64,000 bases of DNA from Ophiostoma sp. CBS 140.51 (taxonomy: Eukaryota; Ascomycota; Sordariomycetes; Ophiostomatales; Ophiostomataceae): NCBI GenBank assembly GCA_029298735.1, contig JANSLP010000065.1, forward strand, positions 62,001-126,000, in the 5' to 3' direction. The notes below the pieces were generated by a model. The model did not search any database. It was not told the origin of the DNA and saw only the letters and a program-made list of their open reading frames with translations. The position numbers were made by a program, and so were the translations under genes. This document shows, in pieces, positions 43,054 to 54,954 of this stretch. How positions within the stretch are numbered: position 1 is the stretch's first letter; each line of letters begins with the position of its first letter.

Positions 43054-46000
43054 ATGCAAAGCACAAAGCACAAAAACCAAGACAGAACAGTAAACCCACA
43101 AAATATAGTCCAGGTAGCAAGGGCAAGGGAGGGACCACAAAAGGAAAAGGAGTGAGATGAGGCTGCGGTGCCTTGTCGCGTTGGGGCCAAAATATTCACA
43201 CCCATGTATTACACCAAAGACCAATAATAAATCAAGATAAATTTTGAGACGAATATCCTCCTGGACACGCTATCACGTGGCATAAGCAGACCCGATTTAA
43301 AGTAAGATGAAAGAATGGGGACAACGCGAGAAGACCTAAATGCAACGCGACTGACAAGAGAAAGTGAGATGAAATTTGATCGGAAAAAAATCCTTGAAGG
43401 GCGAGGCCCATCACCTCCTCTTTTCTCCACAAGACATGTCCCGAGAATGAAATGCAAGACGATCTGTGCTCACATCGGAAAGAAAAACCCCATCTCGACA
43501 TACGCCGGATGGATTCCTGGGTTCGGCATTGTACGAAGAAAGCAATGACGGTCTGCCCCCGAAGTAATAATGTGAGTATGTGTACCTGTACAAGAGCAGT
43601 ATGAGACCGCATTGCTGCCAACCGGCGCCCCAGACCGAAGTCCATGATGTCCAGCTCTCCTCACCGGCCGAAGGTCATATATGCATGGTGAACACCGACA
43701 CATGCATCGCTCCGTAATGCTAGTTGTAAGTGGCTGTGAGGTGATTTGTTTGTGCAATGTCCTACAACGTGGGTGGCTAAAAGGAAAGCTGTTTAGGGAA
43801 GCGTGGACTGTGTGGCCGTTGCGTACACATTTGGGTCACTCGCACGTTCAGAAACGGAGCGTCGAGTGATACGACAGGATGGCGACACAGCCCATATAGT
43901 CACCAGTTCACATTGCCTTTTGATATTTTGCTTCTCTTATTTTCTTCCGTAATTTGTATGCACGAACTGTCTCCTATTCGCATGATCTCGCGAAATGAAA
44001 GGGCCTCTTGAGAAAACCCTACACAGGAAAGAGAGACAGCTGAAAGACATTTTAGTCAATGGGTCAGGGGCAAGAGAGGCTGAGCGCTTGGCTGGGTAAC
44101 GAGAAGGGCCAGTCCACGAAGTCGAAGTCACATAATGACACAAGAAGAAAGAAAGAAAGAAACGGGTAGGTAGAGAGGATATGCGCCCCGTCAACATCGA
44201 CGAGTCACAGCATCGTCAAAAAAGAAGCAGGAGCCAAGACCAGGGTTCGGGCATGAGACGTGGCTTGCGGGAAGAGGAGGGGGAAAGTGCGGCCAGAGTA
44301 GCCAGAGCAAGGAGCAAGAGGCACAGGAAAACCGGGCGCGAACGAGATCATGATTGGGTCCACTTATTCACGATATGCTGCAGACCCTGGTCCTTTTTCA
44401 TCTCCATCTCGGACCGGGGCCAAATGGCAGGAGCGACTGATGACTTTGAGAGAGAGGGTGCACCTACCGTTTTGTTGTGGCGTCCATGCTGTTCGCTTTC
44501 TCGTTTTTCTCCAACCGCTGGCTGTTTCAGTGTAAATTGGGGAGTTTTCTTTTTCTTTTTCTTCTATTTGCCCCTCTCCCAGCTGTCTTCTTCGAAGAAT
44601 GCTGAACCTGGTCCCCTAGGCAAACTCCCCGACACATTCCAAGCCTTCCCGTCAGTCAATGTTTAGTTCTAAGCGAGCCGAGAATGAAGAGTTCTGTTAT
44701 TCTCAATGTCTCCTCCTTCGTAACGTATGTCGTCTTCTTGATTTTCAAAAGCCAACTGAGAAGGCCAAAAACAGGTTGAATACGAGGTGTTGTGCCAAGG
44801 CAAGTCGCCCGGAGTACGACGTTCAAGTACTGAGTAGACAGTGCAACGCAACGAGTCACGAGGAGAAGCAGCAGCAGCAGAAGAAGAAGACGTGTCCACG
44901 TCTTGGCCCGAGCTGTGTGCTGTCCCGCGCGTTTCGCGTGCGAGTCACGCACTACTTTTTATTTTCTCCTTCCAAATGTACATATATTTTCACTCGTTTC
45001 TGTTGCCTTTTTGCCGGCCCGAAGGTAACGATATCTACCATATTAAGATCCCAATGGCGGTCTCTCGCCCAAAGGATCAGCGGAAATATCGTCTGGTGGT
45101 CTCTCAAGTCTTTCTTCTTCTTTCTTTTTCGTGGCTCCTTCACTCGTTTGATCTTGTCGTGGCTCGGCAGCTCCTCAGCTAGTCCGTTTTCAACGCCTTT
45201 TCCCCTCCCAGATGCCCCGTATTTTTCATCGTGCGCTAGCCGAAATGCACTCAGTCCACACACCCTCCTTGGTCAGACGCCTTAATTTTAAAATTTTAAA
45301 GTATCTTGGCGGTTTATGGTTAGGTTTAAGAGACGACAGGGAACATCATGGGAAGACGGCAGCCTCAGCAGCCCTTCAAAGTGAGGAACCAAGGAAGTGT
45401 CACGGAAAGTCGGCCTGCGAAGTGGGCTCCAACACGCTGTGACCCCCGCTGGCGCAGTCGGCCCCAGCGAACCAGGGCTGCTGGAAAGCACAGCGCCAGT
45501 CTCAATGCAACATTCGTCACACCTGTTTACTGGTTACTTTCTGGTGGTCTGTTTTCTGTATATATATGTGTACTTCGTATGTATTGCTTTCTTTTCTTTT
45601 TCCTTTCTTCACCAATGCCCTAATTTCGTTTGCCTGGAGCTGTTTAGGCAAGCTTCTGCTGCAATATGGCCTGCTGCATCTTGTCAACTCGGCACAATGA
45701 GGCATGCAGAAACTTGTTGTCATGCCACGAAGGCTACTCAAACCGACAGAATAGAAGACAAAGAAACCAAGGAAACCTGTCTCACGTCTATCACGTTCCC
45801 CGGACTGAACGACATCGTTGGGTGGGTCCTGGTGCCTCTTCCAACTGAAGCACCACCCGCCTGCCTGCAACTCCTCGATCTTGCTGGTATGTGCTCAGGG
45901 GCTAGGGGGTCCGCTACAGGGTAACAGGCGCCACGGGGGCGTTTTCTTTTCCACGGCGAGTCACGTTGAGAATACGACAGTGTACGGAGCAGATGCATCG

Positions 46001-47044
46001 AAGTCGTGGAGTGCGCCATGTCGACAAAAAAAGGAATATTGAGTGTCGAGCCTGCGCAGAAAAGAAAGCCTTGAAAATTATGTGCTCGTGTTGATGCATC
46101 GCTTCACGATACCCTTCGTGTTGGGAAAGCAAGATCTAAGACAAAAAGCACCTCTTCGAGTCGTGCTATGTGGAAATACAGCTAGACAGTCTGTCCATTC
46201 TGCAAGGCCATTGTTGGCGCGTGGCCAAAGAGAGACACGCTCGACAAACGAGACACGGTTCGGATGCCGCTAAAAAATGAGCTGCGCTGCACCCCTTTCG
46301 CACCTTCCCCTCATCCCCTTCCCCCCCTGAAAGCTGAGTGTGTGTACCTGGAGAGCCTGGCGGCTGGGTACCTGAGCATCTCACCTGAGCTCCTTCCGTC
46401 CCCTCCCATGCAGGCCACGCTAGCAGACACCGGCGGCAACTCAGGCGATCGTCATGGGGAAGCCGCTTGCCGTTCTCAATAATACAGAGGAAGTGACGAC
46501 CGGGATATGTGCTTGGGGTGTGAAGGGAAGGAAAGAGGTGTCCAGGGTCAACTGGCGTGTGCCTTGCAGCTCAGCCAAGAACCAAGAGCCACAAGAGAGC
46601 CCAAGAGCCCCAAGCGGCGATTCCACTGGAGGCAATCACACGGGAGTACAAACTTGTTTACACGCTTGTTTGCTCCTTCCTGTGGCCCATTTCCATTCTT
46701 ATGTACGCACCACCAGAATACAGGTTCGTATTCCAATATGGTATTTTTATTATCAACTTTTAGTATTAGTCAGTGCCGGGCCCGTTTAGTTTCCCTGCTC
46801 TCGATTTTCCCTTTTCTTCCTCTCTTTCCCTCCTCCTTTTCTCCTTCTCTTCTCTTGTCTTTTTTTCTTTCTCCAGATTCTTCTCACCAAGCATCCATAC
46901 CACTCGCTGCCAGACGCTCGTTCGCTACATTCGCTTTCTTTGCTTATCACGCTCTTTCCATATATACAGCCCATTTACTTCGTCGCCTCTTATTGTACCA
47001 ACCTTCCACACTTTAATCACCTAATCAACACCCAAATCGCCAAC
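43054..47044. other. Gene-free spacer, 4 kb
   Basis: No coding sequence is supported on either strand; all open frames are short, unlike any family and biased toward low-complexity Ser/Pro/Arg. A C/T-rich leader covers the last 250 bp before 47,045, with a TATATA sequence at 46,961. Small tetranucleotide runs (GAAA) occur near 44,140-44,160. Confidence 0.5.
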
Positions 47045-47716
47045 ATGCGTTTCTCTGCTGCCCTCTTCGTCGGCGTCTTCGCTGCCTTCGCCTCGGCCCA
47101 GTCCACCACCGCCGGCTCTGCCACTGGTGTGTCCACTGCCGGCACTGCCCAGTCCTCGGCTCAGGCCGCCATCACCAAGTGCCTGGACGCCTGCGCTGCT
47201 GACGACGTCAGCTGCCGTGCCAAGTGCATTGCTGTATGTACCCTTGTTTCTGCCCCGTTTGATTTTTAAATCTTCTTGGAGATGACAAGCTAACACCTCC
47301 TACAGGTCCCTGACCCGAACGCCGCCCAGGCCAACGCCACCAACAACTGTGTGGCTGACTGCCCCAAGGGCAATGGCACCGCCTCCGACAACAAGGAGTA
47401 CGCTGATTGTGTCGCTGCCTGCATTGGTGCCAACTACTACACCTCAACCGGCACCCCCGGGCAGACAAACGCTGCTGCTGGCTCTGGCGCTGCTGCTACT
47501 GGCACTGCTGCCACCACCGGTACTGGCGCCGCCACTGGCACCAAGTCTGGTTCCAACCCCGACAAGACTGCTGCTTCCGGCTCGGGCTCCGGCACGGGCA
47601 CCGCTACCGGCTCCTCTGCTTCTGCGACCACCACCAAGAACGCCGGCGAGGCTCTGCGCGTCACAACGTCTGCTTTCGGTCTCATGGGCCTTGTCGCCGC
47701 TCTGATTGCTCTGTAA
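47045..47716 (+). CDS. Small secreted Cys-rich GPI-anchored-type surface protein, function unknown
   Basis: Two exons, 47045-47233 and 47306-47716, with a 72-bp intron (CTAAC branch) give 199 aa. A signal peptide is clear (MRFSAALFVGVFAAFASA, cut before QSTT). The N-terminal domain, roughly residues 40-95, holds eight Cys in CLDACAADDVSCRAKC, NNCVADC and YADCVAACIG, a repeated CxxxC pattern. A Gly/Ala/Thr/Ser-rich spacer (about 105-175) should be heavily O-glycosylated, and the C-terminus is a hydrophobic GPI-type tail (TTSAFGLMGLVAALIAL) after a small-residue site. This layout is common in fungal wall proteins. It is not a CFEM domain, since the Cys spacing differs. Confidence 0.87.
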
Positions 47717-48074
47717 AGAGCTTGACTGAGATAACAAGCTAGAGAGAAGAGATGGGGACGGTCTCACAAAAACAAAATCCAGGCAGAAAAGGTGGGTAGG
47801 TAGCGTTGTTACCCATTCCGCTCCTTCTGTCTGGCGCATCTGATATGAAAATTTGACTGCACATAATATAATCTCCTGGTGGATGTTGGAAAGCCGCTTG
47901 GATGTGTTTTTTTCGTCGTGTTGGGAAAAGAAATAGCTTTCCTCTACACACAATTTTAATCAAAGATATCCCCTTCAATTCATCCTGCTGTCGTATTTCC
48001 GCGCTTACGGTTCGTGAAAGTGGCTTCACTCTTGACACTCATGCCTCCCAAGGTCCAATGTAGCCATCAACCGT
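47717..48074. other. Convergent 3' spacer
   Basis: About 358 bp between convergent stop codons. It contains only 3' UTR-like sequence. Confidence 0.5.
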
Positions 48075-49044
48075 CTACTGGTTGCGCTTGAGATCGACCG
48101 GCTTGACGTCACTGATCCATGGTAGTCCGAGCTTGTGCATCTCTACAGCCAACTGGAACAAATAATCGTAGCTGCGGCACATGTTAGCATCACCACGGCT
48201 TGATCGACGATATGTTTAGAAAAGGAGGGGGCTCGGGAAGGGGGTTGGACATACCACTCAGCATACACCTTAGCCTTGTCTGGAGTGTCTCCCCACACAT
48301 ACACGCCATGCCGACGCACCAGAACCGCATACGTATCTGGGTACTCCTCCAGCGCCTCTTCAAGGAACGGCGTCAGGTCCTCCTCCTGAGGTGTGTTCTC
48401 GATCACAGGGATCCTCAGTGTGTCGTGGTAGCCCAAGTTTCCCGTACGCCGGAAGCCGCGTCGGAAACCCTTGATCTGCTCAACGTTGTTGATGCAGAAC
48501 TCGCGCCTGTTTCGGGCATGCCGCTGGTCATGCTCCAACAGTATCGTCACCAGCACTGCCCACTGGCTGTGCGTGTGGATGCAACAGCCGGCCCTGCGCT
48601 TCGTGAATGCGGCAAGGAACAGCGGCGTGCACTGCGATGGCTTCAAGCTGGCGGGGCTACGAAGGTATGTGCGATCCGGCCGGTAAGCGTTGTACTTTCC
48701 TGTTTCTTTCTGTTCGTTTTCAAGCTTGGCCTGTGCCTCGAGCGACATGACGTAGATATCGGTGTTCTTCATCAGCTCCTTCTGCACGCCAGACGGCGCA
48801 ATGTACACAAGGTCACTGTGCGACGGCCTGTCAGTTATGTGTCCGTAATACTCTGATCAATGCCACGGAGACTGTCCCCCAGGTTTGCAACTCACCCATC
48901 CCGAATGGATGCGCCGCCGCCGGTGCCCGTCACCCAGCCCAGTGTCCAGAACTTGGCGCACAGCGATGGGACAAGGTTCGCTGGGTGCTTCGGGTCGTCC
49001 GAAATAACCAGCTGCTCGTTGTTGTTCGCTGCCTCGCCGGACAT
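48075..49044 (-). CDS. MDE1: Methylthioribulose-1-phosphate dehydratase
   Basis: Three exons, 49044-48896, 48815-48255, 48171-48075, with introns of 80 and 83 bp give 268 aa. The enzyme dehydrates 5-methylthioribulose-1-phosphate in the cytosolic methionine salvage pathway, which recycles the methylthio group of S-adenosylmethionine. It is a class II aldolase-fold zinc enzyme: WTLGWVTGTGGGASIRDGD is the N-terminal family block, VYIAPSGVQKE follows, the zinc pair is in CCIHTHSQWAV, and the third His is in VRRHGVYVWG. The last short exon completes AECYDYLFQLAVEMHKLGLP, a conserved C-terminal helix, which confirms both splice sites. An insertion with ENEQKETGKYNAYRP in the first half is normal for the fungal enzyme. 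No neighbouring methionine-salvage gene is present. Confidence 0.93.
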
Positions 49045-51103
49045 TCTGATTCTCCGTTTTCCTTTTAAATTTCTCAGCCGGTTCCTTTTCTTAGTTTCGA
49101 AGCCACCCTTGCTCGTCGTCTGGAGCTTGCTGATTCGGGCCGGGTAAAAGCAGCTTGTGATAGAGGATAGTTGTATATAATAAGCCTTCTTTACTGCTGT
49201 ACTGGTATGGCTTTACTCTGTCAAAATCGTCTCCAAGCAGATATCGACGGCTGAATGCGACGGCAGCTCCACAGTATTCGGCCCTTGGTCTCGTGGTGCG
49301 GAAGAAGAATGCTCAAGGAGAATTAACCCGCCCCTTCGCTTTGCGGCCTATCTCGTTGCTTCTTTGATTGACTGTTTGTCAATAGATTGTGTGGTGATTG
49401 AGGCTAAATGTGAGAGGGGGATGTCGGAGGGAGTTGAGCTCTGGATGCACAATGGAGATTTTGTCGAATTAGCTCCTTTTTTCGGCCTTTTTCCCCTCCA
49501 AGGCTTTCTTGCTTTCACACTTTCACAGAAGTGGAGCGGCCCTCAGTGCTGATGGACTTGTCCCTGTCGCCCTGTCGCCACCAGACGTACGACTGGCGCA
49601 ATTTGCACGCATGTCGCCCTCCACGTGGTCCCTGTCCAGATCGAGATACGCGGAAGACCCTGCGGACAGCCACGGTGTCAGGATGTCCACGACGGCCGTT
49701 TAAAATCCGGACTGTGACCGCCGAAAAAGTTGACAGTTGTCTTTAAGCTTGCCGTCTGACCATCCGCTTCCTCGGGCATCCTCTTTGTTGTCAGTGGCTT
49801 CTTTTTGAAGGTTTTGTTGTTGTTCGCATCCTGACTTTCGACCTTTGCCTTTCATCACCCACCGACCATTTGCAAAGCTAGCCAGGCAGATGTGTGAGGG
49901 AGAACAGCCAGACAGTTCCATCTGTCTTGTCTGAGATAGACAGGCGCCGTCTCTGCTTTGAAACTTCGGGCCCATCTGTATTCAATGCCCGACTTGGTAC
50001 TGTAGCAAGCAGTCTTTGCCGTGGACCACGACCGGACAGGTGACAGGTGGCCGGTTTCGATCTTTGCCTGAGTTCCCCAAACGGCCAGGCTATGTCGATC
50101 AACGTCCGTGATTGCTGCGGTGAGCCAATTCTGCATGCTGTGTCCAATGCAAAATGTGCTTCTTGCCGAGGGTATTGTTGGTGTCTTTATATCACTTTTA
50201 TTACTGGCTTCAGAACCCAGCCCCTTTTTTGGATTTTTTTTCCTTTCAAATACCTTATTTACAATGGAAAGGATGGAGCGCGTTAGATTCTCAATTGTTA
50301 CCGCTTGCTCCTTCTCAGTTTGTTCAATGAGCACGACTTTTTTCCTCGCTCGCACAACCATTCTATCTTCGCACGTGGAGCATCTTAAAAGAGCAGGAAC
50401 GAATGGGTGCTCCGAGGAATGGCATTAATTGGCGCTGGTGGAAGGTTCGAAGCTGTTCGAATCGCAAAGCACAGGCCAACGGCGTCCCGCTAAAACCCGC
50501 TAAGGAAAGGATGGGCCCAGCCTCCTGCCCAAAATTAACCAAAAAATGGGAAGGCGCCCCGCACTTTCTGCTGTCCGGAGGTATCAGCGGCGCCTGCAAC
50601 AGGTCAAGAGCTTACCCCTTAGACAAGGCAATCGAAAGAGGCTCCCTGTCGCAGGCCTGTTGGCCAATCAACAGCCCGCCCGGCGGATCGAGAGGGGACG
50701 AAATACAGTGCCTCAGTGCATTCAGGGAGCACCAAACAAGCACCACCCGACACCAGTGCGTAAAAAAGGACACGTTGGATGATTCTGTAGCCTCAACCAG
50801 CAGGAGCTCTGCGCCGCCTTCCAAACTGTTCTTTTTAAGACTCCTCCCCACAAAAACATCGTCTTCCATCACCTCTCCCTTTCTTCTTTTTCTTTTTCGT
50901 CCCCCAATCCGACGTCTGTCGCTTCACTGATCAATTCTGCTTCTTCTCTCTGCTTTGTTTGCTTTGAGAGAGAGCTCTTTCTTTCCTTCTCCATCCTTTG
51001 TTTTACCCCTTGTTTTAAGGCCTCCTTTGTCGCAAGCGATTAGGAACGTCTTGCTTCGATTCGTTTTCTTCCTCGGTCTCTTTTTCTTCATTCACACATC
51101 ACC
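49045..51103. other. Divergent intergenic region, 2 kb
   Basis: It lies between the dehydratase (minus) and calnexin (plus). The last 250 bp before calnexin are C/T-rich leader. A minus-strand frame at 49,855-50,361 (168 codons) has no recognisable family. I looked for an unfolded-protein-response element upstream of calnexin and saw none that I would defend. Confidence 0.5.
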
Positions 51104-53041
51104 ATGCGTATCAACTCTGTTGCGGCCGCCCTCGGCGCGGCTATGCTGGCCGGCAAGGCGTATGCCGAGGATGTCCAGGACGACAGTGCGGCTGCGGCTG
51201 CGTCCTCGGTGGCTCCAGAGCTGCCCACTTTCACGGTAGGTCGACCATCACGCGTGGCATTGCGATCCCCTTTGTGAGCCAATGGCCTTCAATGGTCGTC
51301 AGTTTGGCTTCGAATGCAGCTTGGCTTTGCATCACCTGGATTCGTTTTCTTACTAACAAACTCGCTGCAGCCCACCAAGCTCAAGGCCGACTTCCTCGAA
51401 CAGTTCACCGACGACTGGGAGAAGCGGTGGAAGCCATCCCACGCCAAGAAGGACATGAAGAGCTCCGGCAAGGAGGAGGAGGAGTGGGCCTACGTCGGCG
51501 AGTGGTCCGTTGAGGAGCCCACCGTCTACAAGGGCATGGAGGGTGACAAGGGTCTCGTAGTCAAGAACAAGGCAGCTCACCACGCCATCTCGGCCAAGTT
51601 CCCTAAGAAGATTGACAACAAGGGCAAGACGCTTGTTGTACAGTACGAGGTCAAGCTTCAGAGTAAGTTGTGAAGCTCCCGAGGAGAGACCAGAGAGATC
51701 GATCCGAGGACGAGTGTACGGGTTGTAGAAGGCCATTTCCCACAAAAGCTAACCCTTGCACTAGACGGCCTCGAGTGCGGTGGTGCGTACCTGAAACTGC
51801 TCCGCGACACCAAGGCGCTGCACCAGGACGAGTTCGCCAACACCACGCCCTACGTCATCATGTTCGGCCCGGATAAGTGTGGCCACACCAACAAGGTCCA
51901 CTTTATCTTTAACCACAAGAACCCCAAGACGGGCGAGTACGAGGAGAAGCACCTGAGCAGCCCTCCCACTGCTCGCATTGTCAAGACCACCGAGCTGTAC
52001 ACGCTCATTGTCCACCCCAACAACACCTACATCGTTCAGCAGAACGGCGAGAACGTCAAGGAGGGCAGCCTCCTGGAGGACTTCACCCCGGCTGTCAACC
52101 CTCCTAAGGAGATCGATGATGCCAAGGACACCAAGCCTGAGGACTGGGTTGACGAGGCCCGCATCGCGGACCCCGAGGCTAAGAAGCCCGAGGACTGGGA
52201 TGAGGACGCGCCGTTTGAGATTGTCGACGAGGAGGCTACCCAGCCCGAGGACTGGCTCGAGGAGGAGCCTCTGACTATTGCTGACCCCGAGGCCCAGAAG
52301 CCTGCCGACTGGGAGGACGACGAGGACGGTGACTGGCTGGCCCCGACGGTGCCCAACCCCAAGTGCGCCGATGTATCTGGCTGTGGCCCGTGGACCAAGC
52401 CCATGAAGAAGAACCCCGACTACAAGGGCAAGTGGTCTGCTCCGCTCATCGACAACCCGGCCTACAAGGGTGTCTGGGCCCCGCGCAAGATCAAGAATCC
52501 CGACTACTTTGAGGACAAGACCCCGGCCAACTTCGAGCCTATGGGTGCCATTGGCTTCGAGATCTGGACCATGCAGAACGACATCCTGTTCGACAACGTC
52601 TACATTGGCCACTCCGTTGAGGACGCCCGCAAGCTGGCTGAGGAGACCTTCTTCGAGAAGCACCCCGTTGAGCAGCTGCTCGAGCTGGCCGACAAGCCCA
52701 AGGTTGAGGACGAGAAGAAGCCCATTGCCTCTGACCTCAAGTTCCTTGACGACCCGGTCCTCTTCATCAAGGAAAAGATCAACGCCTTCATTGCTATTGC
52801 CTCGATTGACCCCATCGAGGCTGTCAAGCAGGTTCCTGAGGTTCCTGGCGGTGTCGCTGCCCTTGTCATCGTCCTGCTCTCTGGTCTGTTCATCCTGGGC
52901 GGCAGCGCTCCTGCTGCACCGACCGGCAAGCCTGCCGTGACCCAGAGCAAGGGCAAAGACAAGACGGAGGCCGCGGCAGCTTCGGGTGTCGACACTAGTA
53001 AGGAAGGTGCCACCAAGCGCGCGACGCGCAGCCAGTCGTAA
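51104..53041 (+). CDS. CNX1: Calnexin, ER lectin chaperone
   Basis: Three exons, 51104-51235, 51371-51662, 51765-53041, with introns of 135 and 102 bp (both with CTAAC) give 566 aa. A signal peptide (VAAALGAAMLAGKAYA) starts the protein. The lectin domain has YVGEWSVEEP, GLVVKNKAAHHAISAKF, VVQYEVKLQNGLECGGAYLKLL and FGPDKCGHTNKVHFIF (the two Cys form the family's disulfide). The P-domain has four motif-1 units (KPEDWVDEA, KPEDWDEDA, QPEDWLEEE, KPADWEDDE) and motif-2 units (GPWTKPMKKNPDYKGKW, PAYKGVWAPRKIKNPDY). One transmembrane helix (VAALVIVLLSGLFILGG) leaves a 45-residue basic cytosolic tail without KKXX. Calnexin holds Glc1Man9 glycoproteins during folding. Two N-glycosylation sequons are seen (NTT, NNT). 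Confidence 0.95.
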
Positions 53042-54954
53042 GAGCAAAGAGCTGTCTGAAAGAAGAAAGAGGAAACAGAACGATATCGGGGCAAGCTGTC
53101 CCTGTAAGAATCAAAATAAGAGTTAAAAATATGGGGAACTTGAAAAGGCAGTGAAAAGTGGATCAGACTGAAAAGCAGATCAAGACGAGACAGAGGTAGA
53201 TATCGTGGACGTTGTGTTTGTGGATCTCTTTTGTTTTATATCATTTTTTATTCTCTCCTTATCTTTTCTCGTTTATTTTATGGCGCAATGAAAGTGTATT
53301 TTAGTCTGCGAGGAAAATGGCTCTTCCCAATTTGGCAACTAAACAAAACCCAGCGCGTTCCTGTGAGGCCAAGCGTGGAAGCTCGTCCCTGTGAACATTT
53401 TAAGTTTTTCAATGGAGATAAATGAGCATTGAGCAAATGGCGGCTTTGTCGATTGGCGGCGCGTGCCACCGAGCCACCGTAACCCCTCACACGGCAGCTG
53501 TGGGCGACCGGTCTGGACAGGAGTGGGGTAGACGGGCATGGAGGGAGGGGCGAATCAGGACGGCAGGTGGAACAGTTTGGCTAATCTTCGTACAGCCAAC
53601 TCCGTCCTGGATACTATTTTTCCCTTTTCCGGGCACACAAACGCAACAGAAAGGCAGCTATCCCCCCCTCCTACCGAATTGAGCAAGGTCCTTCCTGCCT
53701 TTCTTGTTCGCACTTCCCGAAGCCGCTCCGAACCACACAGCAAGAGCCCAAGACACGGGATGTGCCTGCAGAAATGGCAGGAGCGGCCAGCAACGGGCGG
53801 GCGAGAGGGACGGCAGTACAAAGCACAGAAATGGCAGAAAAATCCAGTCCAGTTACTCGTTTTATTGTCTCTTGTGTTGCTGCCGTTTTGGCTTAAATAG
53901 CCTCGAGAGTCCGCCACCAACGCAGCCTTGGGATGTTCCCCGCGTAACCTTTTCCTCTGTACAGCTGCACCTTTTTGCTAGTCGAATTCGCCCCTGGTCT
54001 GCTCTTGCCTCGCCCACGTTGGACTGCGTGCTCCAGCGTAGTTTCCAGTACCCCCATATCGCCCTAGCCCACCACGATTGGACAGCATTAGCCAGCCATA
54101 GCCATTCTTAGCCATCGGCCCCTCGGCATTCAACGGCTCTGTCGTCCTTCAACCGGGTCGTACCTATCCCACGCCGTCTCGTGTCGGCTCTTGCTTGGAG
54201 ACAGTGAGAGTGTTTGTCTCTCGTGCTCATTCCCCGCCCTTTAAGCATTGTAAGTTTTGAATGAATTCTCAGTTCAGGCGAGGAAGGCGGCACCGTAACG
54301 AAGAGGCCGCGAGGCCCAGGACAGAAGAAAAGAGCAGCCCCATACAGAAGGCACGATAGATAGGGGAACAAACGTCAGGAAGACCAAAAAGGAAGGCATA
54401 ACCGGGGCCAAACTGGGTTCTCAGTTGCAAGTGCTCTTGCCGCCTGCGCCCCATCTCTCCTCGTACACTACTTGTACACACACTGCAATTGCACGGCTAG
54501 CATCTCCGATTCATTCTCCGTTGTCCCTGTGAGACCCTCTCAACTATCAACCACACACACTTCAACACTCGCCCCCTCCCCCCCCTCCAGTTCCCTGTCC
54601 ACAGCCCTTCTCCACCCTCCACACCGATACCCCCGGTTCTTCTGGCTTCTTGACGTTTGGCTACGGGTAACCTCGTCGTTCTCCGTTATTGCTCCGTTGT
54701 GAGCTAGTCAGTCGTCCTCGGTGGTCCTGCGGTCACCTTTTCCCTGGCCCTTTTCTTTCCTCGGCGACTTATCTGCTCAGCTTCCCTCGCTCCTTGGTCT
54801 CCCTTTTCTTTTCTTTCTCTCCTCTCTCTCTCTCTTCTTTATTTTTGTTTTTTCTTTTCTCCCTCTCCTTTCCCCTCTCTTCTCTCTCCAACCCAGTTCC
54901 TCACCCTCTTCGCTGCAGACCTCGTTTTGCATTCTTCTCCAAAAATCCACAACC
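53042..54954. other. Spacer and long leader, 1.9 kb
   Basis: The calnexin 3' flank is AT-rich. The last 450 bp before 54,955 are strongly C/T-rich leader of the next gene. No coding frame between them is supported. Confidence 0.5.

Noticed and set aside
49855..50361. 168-codon minus-strand frame between the dehydratase and calnexin
   Set aside because: Composition is more protein-like than most spacer frames, but no motif, homologue or promoter supports it.
50441..50470. Possible tRNA B-box (TGTTCGAATCG)
   Set aside because: The flanking bases do not pair into a T stem and no acceptor or anticodon arm can be drawn around it.
51761..53047. 428-codon minus-strand frame over calnexin
   Set aside because: A shadow of the calnexin exon, whose P-domain repeats and lectin motifs are unmistakable.
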